Positions 26,607 to 34,044 of a DNA stretch of 64,000 bases are shown here, piece by piece. The stretch is taken from NCBI RefSeq assembly GCF_009862265.1, contig NZ_WWGX01000100.1:1-64000 (forward strand), read 5' to 3'. Every line of letters begins with the position of its first letter. Within the stretch, counting starts at the first letter, position 1. Both the position numbers and the translations under genes were made by a program. Source of the DNA: Streptomyces sp. SID8352 (GTDB taxonomy: Bacteria; Actinomycetota; Actinomycetes; Streptomycetales; Streptomycetaceae). Below the pieces are notes generated by a model. That model had not been told where the DNA came from and searched no databases. It saw nothing but the letters and a program-made list of their open reading frames with translations.

Positions 26607-27281
26607 GTGGACGACGTTCTGCGGCGCAACCCGCTCTTCGCGGCGCTCGACGACGAGCAATCCGCGGAGCTCCGCGGATCCATGAGTGAGGTGACCCTCG
26701 CCCGTGGCGACTCGCTGTTCCACGAGGGCGATCCCGGGGACCGCCTCTACGTGGTCACCGAGGGCAAGGTGAAGCTCCACCGCACGTCGCCCGACGGCCG
26801 CGAGAACATGCTCGCCGTGGTCGGCCCCGGCGAGCTGATCGGCGAGCTGTCGCTGTTCGACCCGGGCCCGCGCACCGCCACCGCCACCGCGCTGACCGAG
26901 GTCAAGCTGCTCGCCCTCGGCCACGGCGACCTCCAGCCCTGGCTGAACGTCCGCCCCGAGGTGGCCACGGCGCTGCTGCGCGCCGTCGCCCGGCGGCTGC
27001 GCAGGACCAACGACGCCATGTCCGACCTGGTTTTCTCCGACGTCCCCGGCCGGGTCGCCCGCGCCCTGCTGGACCTCTCCCGCCGCTTCGGCGTGCAGTC
27101 CGAGGAGGGCATCCACGTCGTCCACGACCTCACGCAGGAGGAGCTGGCCCAGCTGGTCGGCGCGTCCCGCGAGACGGTCAACAAGGCGCTGGCCGACTTC
27201 GCCCAGCGCGGCTGGCTGCGGCTGGAGGCCCGCGCGGTGATCCTGCTGGACGTGGAGCGGCTCGCCAAGCGCTCCCGCTGA
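26607..27281 (+). CDS. crp: Crp/Fnr-family global regulator Crp
   Basis: 224-aa cyclic-nucleotide-type regulator. The cNMP-binding domain (about 15-120) contains GELIGELSLFDPGPRTATATA, the phosphate-binding cassette; the helix-turn-helix is TQEELAQLVGASRETVNKAL (about 170-190). Nearly identical in look to S. coelicolor Crp (SCO3571), which affects germination and antibiotic production. GTG at 26607 follows AAGGAGAG; the frame is open 69 nt upstream but this start fits the family N-terminus (DDVLRRNPLFAAL). Confidence 0.96.
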   Translation: MDDVLRRNPLFAALDDEQSAELRGSMSEVTLARGDSLFHEGDPGDRLYVVTEGKVKLHRTSPDGRENMLAVVGPGELIGELSLFDPGPRTATATALTEVKLLALGHGDLQPWLNVRPEVATALLRAVARRLRRTNDAMSDLVFSDVPGRVARALLDLSRRFGVQSEEGIHVVHDLTQEELAQLVGASRETVNKALADFAQRGWLRLEARAVILLDVERLAKRSR

Positions 27282-27312
27282 CCCGGGCGGCCCGTCCCGG
27301 CGCACCCGCCCT

Positions 27313-27336
27313 GCCGCCGCCCGTTCGGGCGGCGGC
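27313..27336. terminator. Bidirectional terminator between crp and MBL gene
   Basis: GCCGCCGCCC / GGGCGGCGGC (10-bp perfect stem, loop GTTC), 32 nt after the crp stop and about 68 nt after the convergent hydrolase stop. Confidence 0.75.
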
Positions 27337-27403
27337 CCGGCCGGGGCCGGCCCCGCTCCACCACCTCCCGGCGGCCGGTCCCCGAGCCCGTGCCCGGCGG
27401 CCC

Positions 27404-28249
27404 CTATCCCGGCGGCGGCTGGACGAGCCCGTGCTCGCGCAGGTAGTCGAGCTGCGCCCGCACCGACAGCTCCGCCGCCGGCCAGAGCGAGCGGTCGACG
27501 TCCGCGTAGACATGGGCGACCACCTCCCCGGCCGTGCGGTACCCGTTCTCCACGGCCGTCTCCACCTGGGCGAGCCGGTGGGCGCGGTGCGCGAGGTAGA
27601 ACTCGACGGCGCCCCGGGCGTCCTCCAGGACCGGCCCGTGCCCTGGCAGCACCGTGTGCACACCGTCGTCGACCGTGAGCGACCTGAGCCTGCGCAGCGA
27701 GTCCAGGTACTCCCCGAGGCGACCGTCCGGGTGCGCCACCATCGTCGTGCCGCGGCCCAGGACCGTGTCGCCGGTCAGCACCGCCCCGTCGGCGGGCAGG
27801 TGGAAGCAGAGCGAGTCGGAGGTGTGGCCCGGGGTCGGCACGACCCGCAGCTCCAGGCCCCCCGTGGTGACCACGTCCCCGGCGGCCAGCCCCTCGTCAC
27901 CCAGGCGCAGCGCCGGGTCCAGGGCCCGCACCTTCGTCCCGGTCAGTCCGGCGAAGCGGGCGGCGCCCTCGGCGTGGTCCGGGTGCCCGTGCGTCAGCAG
28001 GGTGAGCCCGACGCGGCGGCCGGACCGCTCGACGGTGCCGATCACCTCGGCCAGGTGCGCCTCGTCCAGCGGACCGGGGTCCACGACGACGGCCAGGTCC
28101 GCGCCGGGTTCGGCCAGGATCCAGGTGTTGGTGCCGTCCAGGGTCATCGGCGAGGCGTTGGGCGCGAGGACGTTCACCGCCCGCGCGGTGGCCGGTCCCG
28201 AGCGGACCGCGTCCCTCGGCTGTCCGGGCAGTGCCGCGGCGTTCGTCAT
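27404..28249 (-). CDS. Metallo-beta-lactamase-fold hydrolase
   Basis: 281-aa MBL-fold protein of the glyoxalase-II/LACTB2-like group. Metal motifs: LTHGHPDHAEG (HxHxDH), PTPGHTSDS, LTGDTVLG and LPGHGPVLED; the C-terminal helical extension with HRLAQVE is typical of LACTB2-like proteins. Hydrolysis of thioesters, phosphodiesters or RNA is possible; the substrate is open. ATG at 28249 overlaps the stop of the NUDIX gene (ATGA), so the pair is one operon. Confidence 0.88.
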   Translation of the reverse strand: MTNAAALPGQPRDAVRSGPATARAVNVLAPNASPMTLDGTNTWILAEPGADLAVVVDPGPLDEAHLAEVIGTVERSGRRVGLTLLTHGHPDHAEGAARFAGLTGTKVRALDPALRLGDEGLAAGDVVTTGGLELRVVPTPGHTSDSLCFHLPADGAVLTGDTVLGRGTTMVAHPDGRLGEYLDSLRRLRSLTVDDGVHTVLPGHGPVLEDARGAVEFYLAHRAHRLAQVETAVENGYRTAGEVVAHVYADVDRSLWPAAELSVRAQLDYLREHGLVQPPPG

Positions 28250-29115
28250 GCGGGTGCTCCCCCGTTCGTGATGTGCTTGGTGAACTCGTCGTGGCCGGGC
28301 CACGCGAGCACGATCCCGTCACCCGTGACCCGGGCCTCGGCCAGTACGGGCGCCATGTCGCGGCCGGGCGCGGCGGCGAGCGCCCCGGCCGCGGTGCCGT
28401 ACGGCGCCAGGGCGCGCAGCGTCGCGACGGTCGGCGGCATCATCAGCAGCTCGCCCCGGTCGTAGCCGGCCGCGGCCTCCCCGGGCGTGATCCACACGGT
28501 GCGGTCGGCCTCGGTGGAGGCGTTGCGGGTGCGCTGGCCCTCGGGCAGGGCGGCCACGAAGAACCACGTGTCGTAGCGCCGGGCCTCGAACTCCGGGGTG
28601 ATCCAGCGCGCCCAGGCGCCCAGCAGGTCGGTGCGCGGGACGAGGTCCCGGCGGTCCAGGAACTCGGCGAAGGACAGCTCCCGGGCGACCAGGGCGACCC
28701 GGTCGGCCTCCCAGTCGTCGCCCGTGGTGTCCCCGACGACCGAGCCGCCGTCCGAACCGGCGAGCAGGACGCCCGACTCCTCGTAGGTCTCCCGGACGGC
28801 CGCGCAGACGATCGCCTGGGCGTCCGCCTCGCCGACGCCCAGCCGCCCGGCCCACCAGGAGCGCGGCGGGCCCGCCCAGCCGACGGCTCGGTCGTGGTCG
28901 CGCGGGTCGACCCCGCCGCCCGGGTAGGCGTAGGCGCCCCCGGCGAAGGCCATGGACGTGCGGCGGCGCAGCATGTGCACCAGCGGGCCGTCGGCGCCGT
29001 CGCGGAGCAGCAGGACGGTGGCGGCGCGTCTCGGGGCGACCGGGGTGAGCGCGCCGGCCGTGAGGGCCCGGATGCGGTCGGGCCACTCCGGTGGGTACCA
29101 CTGACCATTCGCCAT
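28246..29115 (-). CDS. NUDIX hydrolase (NUDT19-like)
   Basis: 289-aa protein with the NUDIX box split by a short insertion: AYPGGGVDPRDHDRA ... CAAVRETYEESGVLL, similar to the NUDT19/CoA-diphosphatase group. The partner MBL gene is coupled by ATGA. Upstream, TAGCCT lies 6 nt before the ATG and no Shine-Dalgarno sequence is seen, suggesting a leaderless mRNA. The enzyme's nucleotide substrate cannot be read from sequence. Confidence 0.86.
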   Translation of the reverse strand: MANGQWYPPEWPDRIRALTAGALTPVAPRRAATVLLLRDGADGPLVHMLRRRTSMAFAGGAYAYPGGGVDPRDHDRAVGWAGPPRSWWAGRLGVGEADAQAIVCAAVRETYEESGVLLAGSDGGSVVGDTTGDDWEADRVALVARELSFAEFLDRRDLVPRTDLLGAWARWITPEFEARRYDTWFFVAALPEGQRTRNASTEADRTVWITPGEAAAGYDRGELLMMPPTVATLRALAPYGTAAGALAAAPGRDMAPVLAEARVTGDGIVLAWPGHDEFTKHITNGGAPA

Positions 29116-29458
29116 GGCCGGAGGCTATCCGCTGGCGCCCGCATCTTCGAGAGGCCCCGGAGGACGCCGGCCGGGCTGGCGCGGGCGGGGTACCGGAGGA
29201 CGTGGAGGGCGCCGCCCGGCCGGGCTGGCGCGGCGGGCGCCGACGGCCGTGGAGGGTGCCCGGCAGCCCCGGAGCGGGCCGTGCGCGCCGCCGTCGCCGC
29301 GGGGCCGGCGGAACCGGCGGAACCGGCGGAACCGGTGGGAACGGCGGGACCGGCGCCGTGCGGCCGGGGCGGGCGCCGAGGAGGGTGCGCCGCCGCGCGC
29401 GGGCGCGTGGGCGGCTCCGGCGTTCGTCACGGGCACCCCACCGCGCCCCGGCGACACC

Positions 29459-29745
29459 GCCCCGCGCGTACGGACCCGGCGGTGTGCGGATCGACCCTTG
29501 GGGAAGGCGCCCGGCGCCGCCCCGTGCGCGGCCCGGCGCTCCGCACCTGCACCTGCACCTGCACCTGCACCTGCACGGAGCACCGTGACGCCCCCGTCGC
29601 CCCACGCGCGTACGGGCCCGGCCGCGGCCGTCGCCGTCTGCCTCTTCATCACCAACGTCGCCCCACGCGCGTGCGGGCCCGGCGCCGCCGCAGGGCGAGA
29701 TTGTCCCCACGCATGCCGTCGCCCCGCGCGCGCGTACGGGCCCGG
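29459..29745. repeat. Four dispersed copies of CGCGCGTACGGGCCCGGC-like unit, plus CACCTG x5
   Basis: In the 675-bp gene-free stretch 29116-29790, an 18-base unit (CGCGCGTACGGGCCCGGC and close variants) occurs near 29463, 29605, 29667 and 29729; the last three are each preceded by GTCGCCCC and spaced about 61 bp. Between them at 29544-29573 the hexamer CACCTG is repeated five times inside GCTCCG...CGGAGC. The repeated unit equals one arm of the ridA terminator hairpin, so this looks like duplicated terminator halves. Earlier, 29300-29345 has a GGAACCGGC repeat. No gene is supported. Confidence 0.65.
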
Positions 29746-29771
29746 CGCGGCATCCCGCGCCGGGCCCGTAC
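29734..29771 (-). terminator. Terminator of the DUF4177-ridA operon, 16-bp stem
   Basis: GTACGGGCCCGGCGCG (29734-29749) is exactly complementary to 29756-29771, loop 6 bases, about 20 nt downstream of the ridA stop on the minus strand. One arm recurs as a dispersed repeat nearby. Confidence 0.85.
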
Positions 29772-29790
29772 CCGTCCGTGTCCCGGCCGC

Positions 29791-30258
29791 TCAGCCCTGG
29801 ACGAGCTCCACCTGGATCTCGACCTCGACCGGCGAGTCCAGCGGCAGCACCGCGACGCCGACCGCGCTGCGGGCGTGGACGCCCTTGTCACCGAGCACCT
29901 CGGCGAGCAGCTCACTGGCCCCGTTGAGGACGCCCGGCTGGCCGGTGAAGTCGGGGGCGGAGGCGACGAAGCCGACGACCTTCACCACGCGCGCGATCCG
30001 GTCCAGGTCCCCGGCGGCGGACTTCACCGCGGCCAGGGCGTTCAGCGCGCAGGTGCGCGCCAGCTCCTTGGCCTCCTCGGCGGTGACCTCGGCGCCCACC
30101 TTGCCCGTGACCGGCAGCCTGCCGTCCACCATCGGGAGCTGGCCGGCGGTGTACACGTAGGGCCCGGAGGTCACGGCCGGCTGGTACGCGGCCAGCGGCG
30201 GCACGACCTCCGGCAGGGTCAGGCCCAGCTCGGCGAGCCTGGCCTCGACGGCGCTCAC
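29791..30258 (-). CDS. ridA: RidA-family (YjgF) imine/enamine deaminase
   Basis: 155-aa protein of the RidA superfamily, which hydrolyses reactive enamine/imine products of amino-acid dehydratases. Seen: SGPYVYTAGQLPMVDG near the N-terminus, the NALAAVKSAAGDLDRIARVVKV helix-strand unit and the C-terminal VEVEIQVELVQG strand. The Arg of the classic RidA active site (near position 105) appears replaced by a region AVGVAVLPLDSPVEVEIQ lacking the usual CR(S/A)C-type residues, so it may belong to a Rid2-7 type group. GTG start at 30258 overlaps the stop of the DUF4177 gene (GTGA). Confidence 0.87.
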   Translation of the reverse strand: MSAVEARLAELGLTLPEVVPPLAAYQPAVTSGPYVYTAGQLPMVDGRLPVTGKVGAEVTAEEAKELARTCALNALAAVKSAAGDLDRIARVVKVVGFVASAPDFTGQPGVLNGASELLAEVLGDKGVHARSAVGVAVLPLDSPVEVEIQVELVQG

Positions 30259-30413
30259 GCCTGCCTCGCCCGCTTCAGGTAGGCCACGAGCTGCTCCGGG
30301 TTCGGCCCGGGGACGACCTGGACGAGCTCCCAGCCGTCCTCGCCCCAGGTGTCCAGAATCTGCTTCGTGGCATGGACGAGCAGCGGCACGGTTGCGTATT
30401 CCCACTTGGTCAT
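30255..30413 (-). CDS. DUF4177-family 52-aa protein
   Basis: Short gene encoding MTKWEYATVPLLVHATKQIL and ending in KRARQA. It has the DUF4177 pattern: Trp-Glu-Tyr near the start, then DTWGEDGWELVQVVPGP. Too small for most gene callers. Its stop overlaps the ridA GTG, so both are one operon. TACAGT (minus strand, 30421-30426) lies 7 nt before the ATG without a Shine-Dalgarno sequence, pointing to leaderless transcription starting at the ATG. Function unknown; pairing with ridA and the ArsA-like ATPases is conserved in streptomycetes to my memory. Confidence 0.85.
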   Translation of the reverse strand: MTKWEYATVPLLVHATKQILDTWGEDGWELVQVVPGPNPEQLVAYLKRARQA

Positions 30414-30433
30414 GCGGCCGACTGTATCGGCTG

Positions 30434-30442
30434 TTATCCACA
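30434..30442 (+). promoter_or_regulatory. DnaA-box-like TTATCCACA in divergent promoter
   Basis: TTATCCACA is the E. coli consensus DnaA box and one substitution from the Streptomyces form. It lies in the 72-bp divergent promoter gap between the DUF4177 gene and the first ArsA-like ATPase gene, close to both -10 elements (30421-30426 on minus, TACGCT at 30473-30478 on plus). Occupancy could affect both genes. Inference only. Confidence 0.35.
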
Positions 30443-30485
30443 GCCTCCCGCGTAGCCCGGGGCCGGACTGGTTACGCTCGAATAC

Positions 30486-31463
30486 GTGAGCAGGCTCCAG
30501 GTCGTCAGCGGCAAGGGCGGTACCGGCAAGACCACGGTGGCCGCGGCCCTAGCGCTGGCCCTGGCCACCAGCGGGAAGCGCACGCTTCTCGTGGAGGTCG
30601 AGGGCCGCCAGGGCATCGCGCAGCTCTTCGAGACGGAGGCGTTGCCCTATGAGGAACGGAAGATCGCCGTCGCCCCCGGGGGCGGGGAGGTGTACGCCCT
30701 CGCCATCGACCCGGAGCTGGCGCTGCTGGACTACCTCCAGATGTTCTACAAGCTGGGCAGCGCCGGCCGGGCCCTGAAGAAGCTCGGCGCGATCGACTTC
30801 GCGACGACCGTCGCCCCCGGTCTCCGGGACGTCCTGCTGACCGGCAAGGCGTGCGAGGCGGTGCGGCGCAAGGACGCGCGCGGACGGTTCGCCTACGACT
30901 ACGTCGTCATGGACGCGCCCCCCACCGGGCGCGTCACCCGTTTCCTCAACGTCAACGACGAGGTGGCCGGTCTCGCGAAGGTCGGCCCCATACACAACCA
31001 GGCCCAGGCCGTGATGCGGGTGCTGAAGTCCCCGGAGACCGCGGTGCACCTGGTGTCGCTGCTGGAGGAGATGCCGGTCCAGGAGACGGCCGACGGCATC
31101 GCGGAGCTGCGCGCGGCCCGGCTGCCGGTGGGCCGGGTCGTCGTCAACATGGTCCGGCCCGAGGTGCTGGACGCCGCCGCCCTGGACCTGGTGCGGAGCA
31201 CTCCCCGCACGGCCATCGCGCGCTCGCTGTCCACCGCCGGGCTGGGCGGGGCGCGGCGCGGCGGGCACGCCGAGCGGCTGGTCGACCCGCTGCTGGCGCA
31301 GGCCGGGGAGTACGCCGCGCGGTACGCGCTGGAGCGGGAGCAGCGGGCCGCCCTCGGCGAGCTGGGGCTGCCGCTGCACGAACTCCCGCTGCTCACCGGG
31401 GGCATGGACCTGGCGGGCCTGTACGAGCTGGCCACCGAGCTGCGGAAGCAGGGGATCGCATGA
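30486..31463 (+). CDS. ArsA/GET3-like ATPase, first of a pair
   Basis: 325-aa P-loop ATPase. Starts MSRLQVVSGKGGTGKTTVAA with the deviant Walker A; switch I/II-like DAPPTGRVTRFL near residue 142. No metal-binding Cys triad of arsenical pump ArsA is present, and no ArsB lies nearby, so arsenite transport is unlikely; relatives may handle membrane proteins or envelope assembly. Homologue of SCO3577 by position. GTG at 30486 follows TACGCT by 7 nt without a Shine-Dalgarno sequence (leaderless). Coupled to the next ATPase by ATGA, so the two may form a heterodimer. Confidence 0.87.
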   Translation: MSRLQVVSGKGGTGKTTVAAALALALATSGKRTLLVEVEGRQGIAQLFETEALPYEERKIAVAPGGGEVYALAIDPELALLDYLQMFYKLGSAGRALKKLGAIDFATTVAPGLRDVLLTGKACEAVRRKDARGRFAYDYVVMDAPPTGRVTRFLNVNDEVAGLAKVGPIHNQAQAVMRVLKSPETAVHLVSLLEEMPVQETADGIAELRAARLPVGRVVVNMVRPEVLDAAALDLVRSTPRTAIARSLSTAGLGGARRGGHAERLVDPLLAQAGEYAARYALEREQRAALGELGLPLHELPLLTGGMDLAGLYELATELRKQGIA

Positions 31464-33046
31464 GTCCTGACCCGGCCCAGGCGAAGGAGGGCGCGCGGCG
31501 CCTGGCCCCCGCCCGGCTGCTGGAGGTGGACCCGCTGCTGGAGGACCCGGCGACGCGGATCGTGGTGTGCTGCGGTTCGGGCGGGGTCGGCAAGACGACC
31601 ACCGCGGCGGCGCTCGGGCTGCGCGCGGCGGAGCGGGGCCGCAAGGTGGTGGTGCTCACCATCGACCCGGCGCGGCGGCTCGCCCAGTCCATGGGGATCG
31701 ACTCGCTCGACAACACCCCGCGCCGGGTGAAGGGCGTCGACGACGCGGCGGGCGGCGAACTGCACGCCATGATGCTGGACATGAAGCGCACCTTCGACGA
31801 GATCGTCGAGGCGCACGCGGACCCGGACCGGGCCGCCGCGATCCTGGGGAACCCCTTCTACCAGTCGCTCTCGGCGGGCTTCGCGGGCACGCAGGAGTAC
31901 ATGGCGATGGAGAAGCTGGGGCAGTTGCGGGCGACCGACGACTGGGACCTGATCGTCGTCGACACCCCGCCGTCCCGGTCGGCCCTGGACTTCCTGGACG
32001 CACCCAAGCGCCTCGGGTCCTTCCTCGACGGCAAGCTGATCCGGGTGCTGCTGGCCCCGGCGAAGGTCGGCGGGCGGGCCGGGATGAAGTTCCTGAACGT
32101 CGGCATGTCGATGATGACGGGTGCCCTGGGCAAGCTGCTGGGCGGGCCGCTGCTGAAGGACGTGCAGACCTTCGTCGCGGCCATGGACTCGATGTTCGGC
32201 GGGTTCCGCACCCGCGCGGACGCCACCTACAAGCTGCTCCAGGCGCCCGGTACGGCGTTCCTGGTGGTCGCGGCCCCGGAGCGGGACGCGCTGCGCGAGG
32301 CCGCGTACTTCGTGGAGCGGCTGGCGGAGGAGCGGATGCCGCTGGCCGGGCTGGTCCTCAACCGGGTGCACGGCAGCGGCGCCGACGGGCTGTCGGCGGA
32401 GCGGGCCACGGCCGCCGCGGAAAATCTTGAGGACGCCCGCATTGTGGATCAGGACGACGGGAAGGCTGGACTTCGACACTCCTCCGACGTCCCCAGCGGT
32501 TCAGCCTCCGACGCCCCCTCGGACGGCGGCTCCGCGGACGCCGGTCCGGCCCGCTCCGGCACCGCACCGGACGCCGGTTCCACGCCCGGCCCCGACCACC
32601 GCCCCGCCGGGGGCTCGCGGCCCCCGTCGTCCGACCCGCACCCCGCGCCCGACCCGCACCCCGCCGAAGCGTCGCCCTCCTCCGGCCCCTCCGACGCGCC
32701 CCCGGCGGAGCCGGGATCCGACGCCCCGTCCGCCTTCGACACCCCGTCCGCTTCCGCCGCCCCCGCGTCCCGCCCCGGCGACCGCGCGGAGGGCGGGCCG
32801 GACGCGGGGGCGGCGGAGGGCTCGGTGGAGCGGCTCACGGCGGGTCTGCTGCGGCTGCACGCGGAACGGATGCGGCTGCTCGCCCGCGAGCAGCGCACCC
32901 GGGACCGCTTCACCGCGCGCCATCCCGAGGTGGCGGTGACGGAGGTGGCCGCGCTGCCCGGCGATGTGCACGACCTCGCGGGGCTGCGGGACATCGGCGA
33001 GCGGCTGGCGGCGGTCCGGCCCGAGCTGCCCGAGCCGGGCGCCTGA
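31460..33046 (+). CDS. ArsA/GET3-like ATPase, second of a pair, with low-complexity insert
   Basis: 528-aa protein. Walker A CCGSGGVGKTTTAAALG at about residues 38-54, LTIDPARRLAQSMGID (switch region) at about 72, VVDTPPSRSALDFLDAP near 170. Residues about 325-455 are a Ser/Pro/Asp/Ala-rich low-complexity block separating the ATPase core from a short conserved C-terminal helical part (AGLLRLHAERMRLLAREQRT). The block is probably a flexible linker that varies between species. Paralogue of the preceding gene (SCO3578 position); ATGA overlap ties their translation. Confidence 0.88.
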   Translation: MSPDPAQAKEGARRLAPARLLEVDPLLEDPATRIVVCCGSGGVGKTTTAAALGLRAAERGRKVVVLTIDPARRLAQSMGIDSLDNTPRRVKGVDDAAGGELHAMMLDMKRTFDEIVEAHADPDRAAAILGNPFYQSLSAGFAGTQEYMAMEKLGQLRATDDWDLIVVDTPPSRSALDFLDAPKRLGSFLDGKLIRVLLAPAKVGGRAGMKFLNVGMSMMTGALGKLLGGPLLKDVQTFVAAMDSMFGGFRTRADATYKLLQAPGTAFLVVAAPERDALREAAYFVERLAEERMPLAGLVLNRVHGSGADGLSAERATAAAENLEDARIVDQDDGKAGLRHSSDVPSGSASDAPSDGGSADAGPARSGTAPDAGSTPGPDHRPAGGSRPPSSDPHPAPDPHPAEASPSSGPSDAPPAEPGSDAPSAFDTPSASAAPASRPGDRAEGGPDAGAAEGSVERLTAGLLRLHAERMRLLAREQRTRDRFTARHPEVAVTEVAALPGDVHDLAGLRDIGERLAAVRPELPEPGA

Positions 33047-33246
33047 GCGCGGCGGGGCGCAGCGGCCGCGTCCCGCTCGGAGCCGCGTACGCCGGAAGCC
33101 GTGACCGCCCCGCGAGCGCCGGCCCGCGGGAGGAGCGGCCCGGCACCGCGCCGGACCGGCGGCCCGTCGCTTCGGACCGGTGACCCGTGGGACCGGATCC
33201 GTGCCGGCGGGGCGGGCCGGGTCGGATGGGGGGAGGAACGAGCGCC

Positions 33247-33585
33247 TCAGCCCACCGCCGCGTAGTTCTCGTAGACCTCGTCCTCTTCGAGGGGCAGGAT
33301 CCCGGCCCCCCGCTCGTACTCCGTGCGCGCCGTCTCCAGCAGCCGACGCCAGGAGGTCACGGTGGGGCGCCTGCGCAGCAGTGCGCGGCGTTCCCGTTCC
33401 GTCATGCCTCCCCACACGCCGAACTCGACGCGATTGTCCAGCGCGTCGGCCAGGCACTCGGTGCGCACCGGGCATCCCGTGCACACCGCCTTGGCCCTGT
33501 TCTGCGCTGCTCCCTGGACGAACAGTTCGTCCGGATCGGTAGTGCGACAGGCAGCCTGCGCACTCCAGTCGGTTACCCAGCCCAT
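33247..33585 (-). CDS. wblA: WhiB-like iron-sulfur regulator WblA
   Basis: 112-aa WhiB-family protein. Four Cys for a [4Fe-4S] cluster: AACRTT, then AVCTGCPVRTEC; the GVWGG turn follows, then a basic C-terminal DNA-contact helix. The tail ILPLEEDEVYENYAAVG is distinctive for WblA (SCO3579), a pleiotropic regulator of development and antibiotic production. Neighbours (ArsA-like pair, PBP) also match the S. coelicolor order. Two starts are possible: ATG at 33585 (MGWVTDW, preceded by GGAGAGGAC) and an in-frame ATG at 33636 (MPLPPWG) giving 129 aa; I chose the first for family length. Confidence 0.95.
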   Translation of the reverse strand: MGWVTDWSAQAACRTTDPDELFVQGAAQNRAKAVCTGCPVRTECLADALDNRVEFGVWGGMTERERRALLRRRPTVTSWRRLLETARTEYERGAGILPLEEDEVYENYAAVG

Positions 33586-33636
33586 ACCGGCGCCGTCCTC
33601 TCCCGAATCGAGGCTCCCCCACGGCGGCAGCGGCAT

Positions 33637-34044
33637 ATTCCCCGCCGCCAGTTGAGGACGTTACGGAAGGCGGGCACAGCGCAACACCCCCGTCGGGCCC
33701 AATCTTGAATGGCCCGAACGGACTATGGGTAAGCGGCAGATCACCCGGGGGAGTGAGCTGACGACATGCGCGACCATCCCGGCATAGGAGACATCTCCGA
33801 CGGGTGACAACGGACACCGCACGACACACCGGGCGGTTCCGGACGCATATGCCCCGCACCGCGGAGCACACCCGGACGGGCCTGCGCGCCTCCGTCGGCG
33901 CCGTGCGGAAAAAAGTCGAACAGGTCCGGAACGATTCGGGTTCGCCGGACGTGTTGATACGTGACCACGAAGCTGTGACAGTCGAGTGCAGCTTAGGCCA
34001 AGGCATATACGCGTGTCCGGCGAATGAGAACGTAGGCTGCCCCC
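33637..34044. promoter_or_regulatory. Long divergent regulatory region wblA / PBP
   Basis: About 400 bp without a convincing gene (a plus-strand frame at 33804-34052 has no family resemblance or ribosome-binding site). It is AT-richer than its surroundings and holds TGGCCCGAAC at 33710-33719, a perfect match to the loose AdpA consensus TGGCSNGWWY, and TAGGCT at 34033-34038, a -10 element 6 nt before the PBP ATG (leaderless). A long upstream region is expected for a developmental regulator such as wblA. Confidence 0.5.

Noticed and set aside
24233..26689. Very long plus-strand open frame (818 codons) across the NUDIX and nth genes
   Set aside because: It is the antisense of well-recognised minus-strand genes and reads as Gly/Leu/Arg-rich repeats; no family resemblance.
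29544..29745. Repeats considered as a CRISPR array
   Set aside because: Units are short, imperfect and partly hairpin arms, spacers are not unique sequences of regular size, and no cas genes are present.
30486..33046. Arsenic resistance operon
   Set aside because: ArsA-like ATPases lack metal-binding Cys residues and there is no ArsB, ArsR or ArsC nearby.
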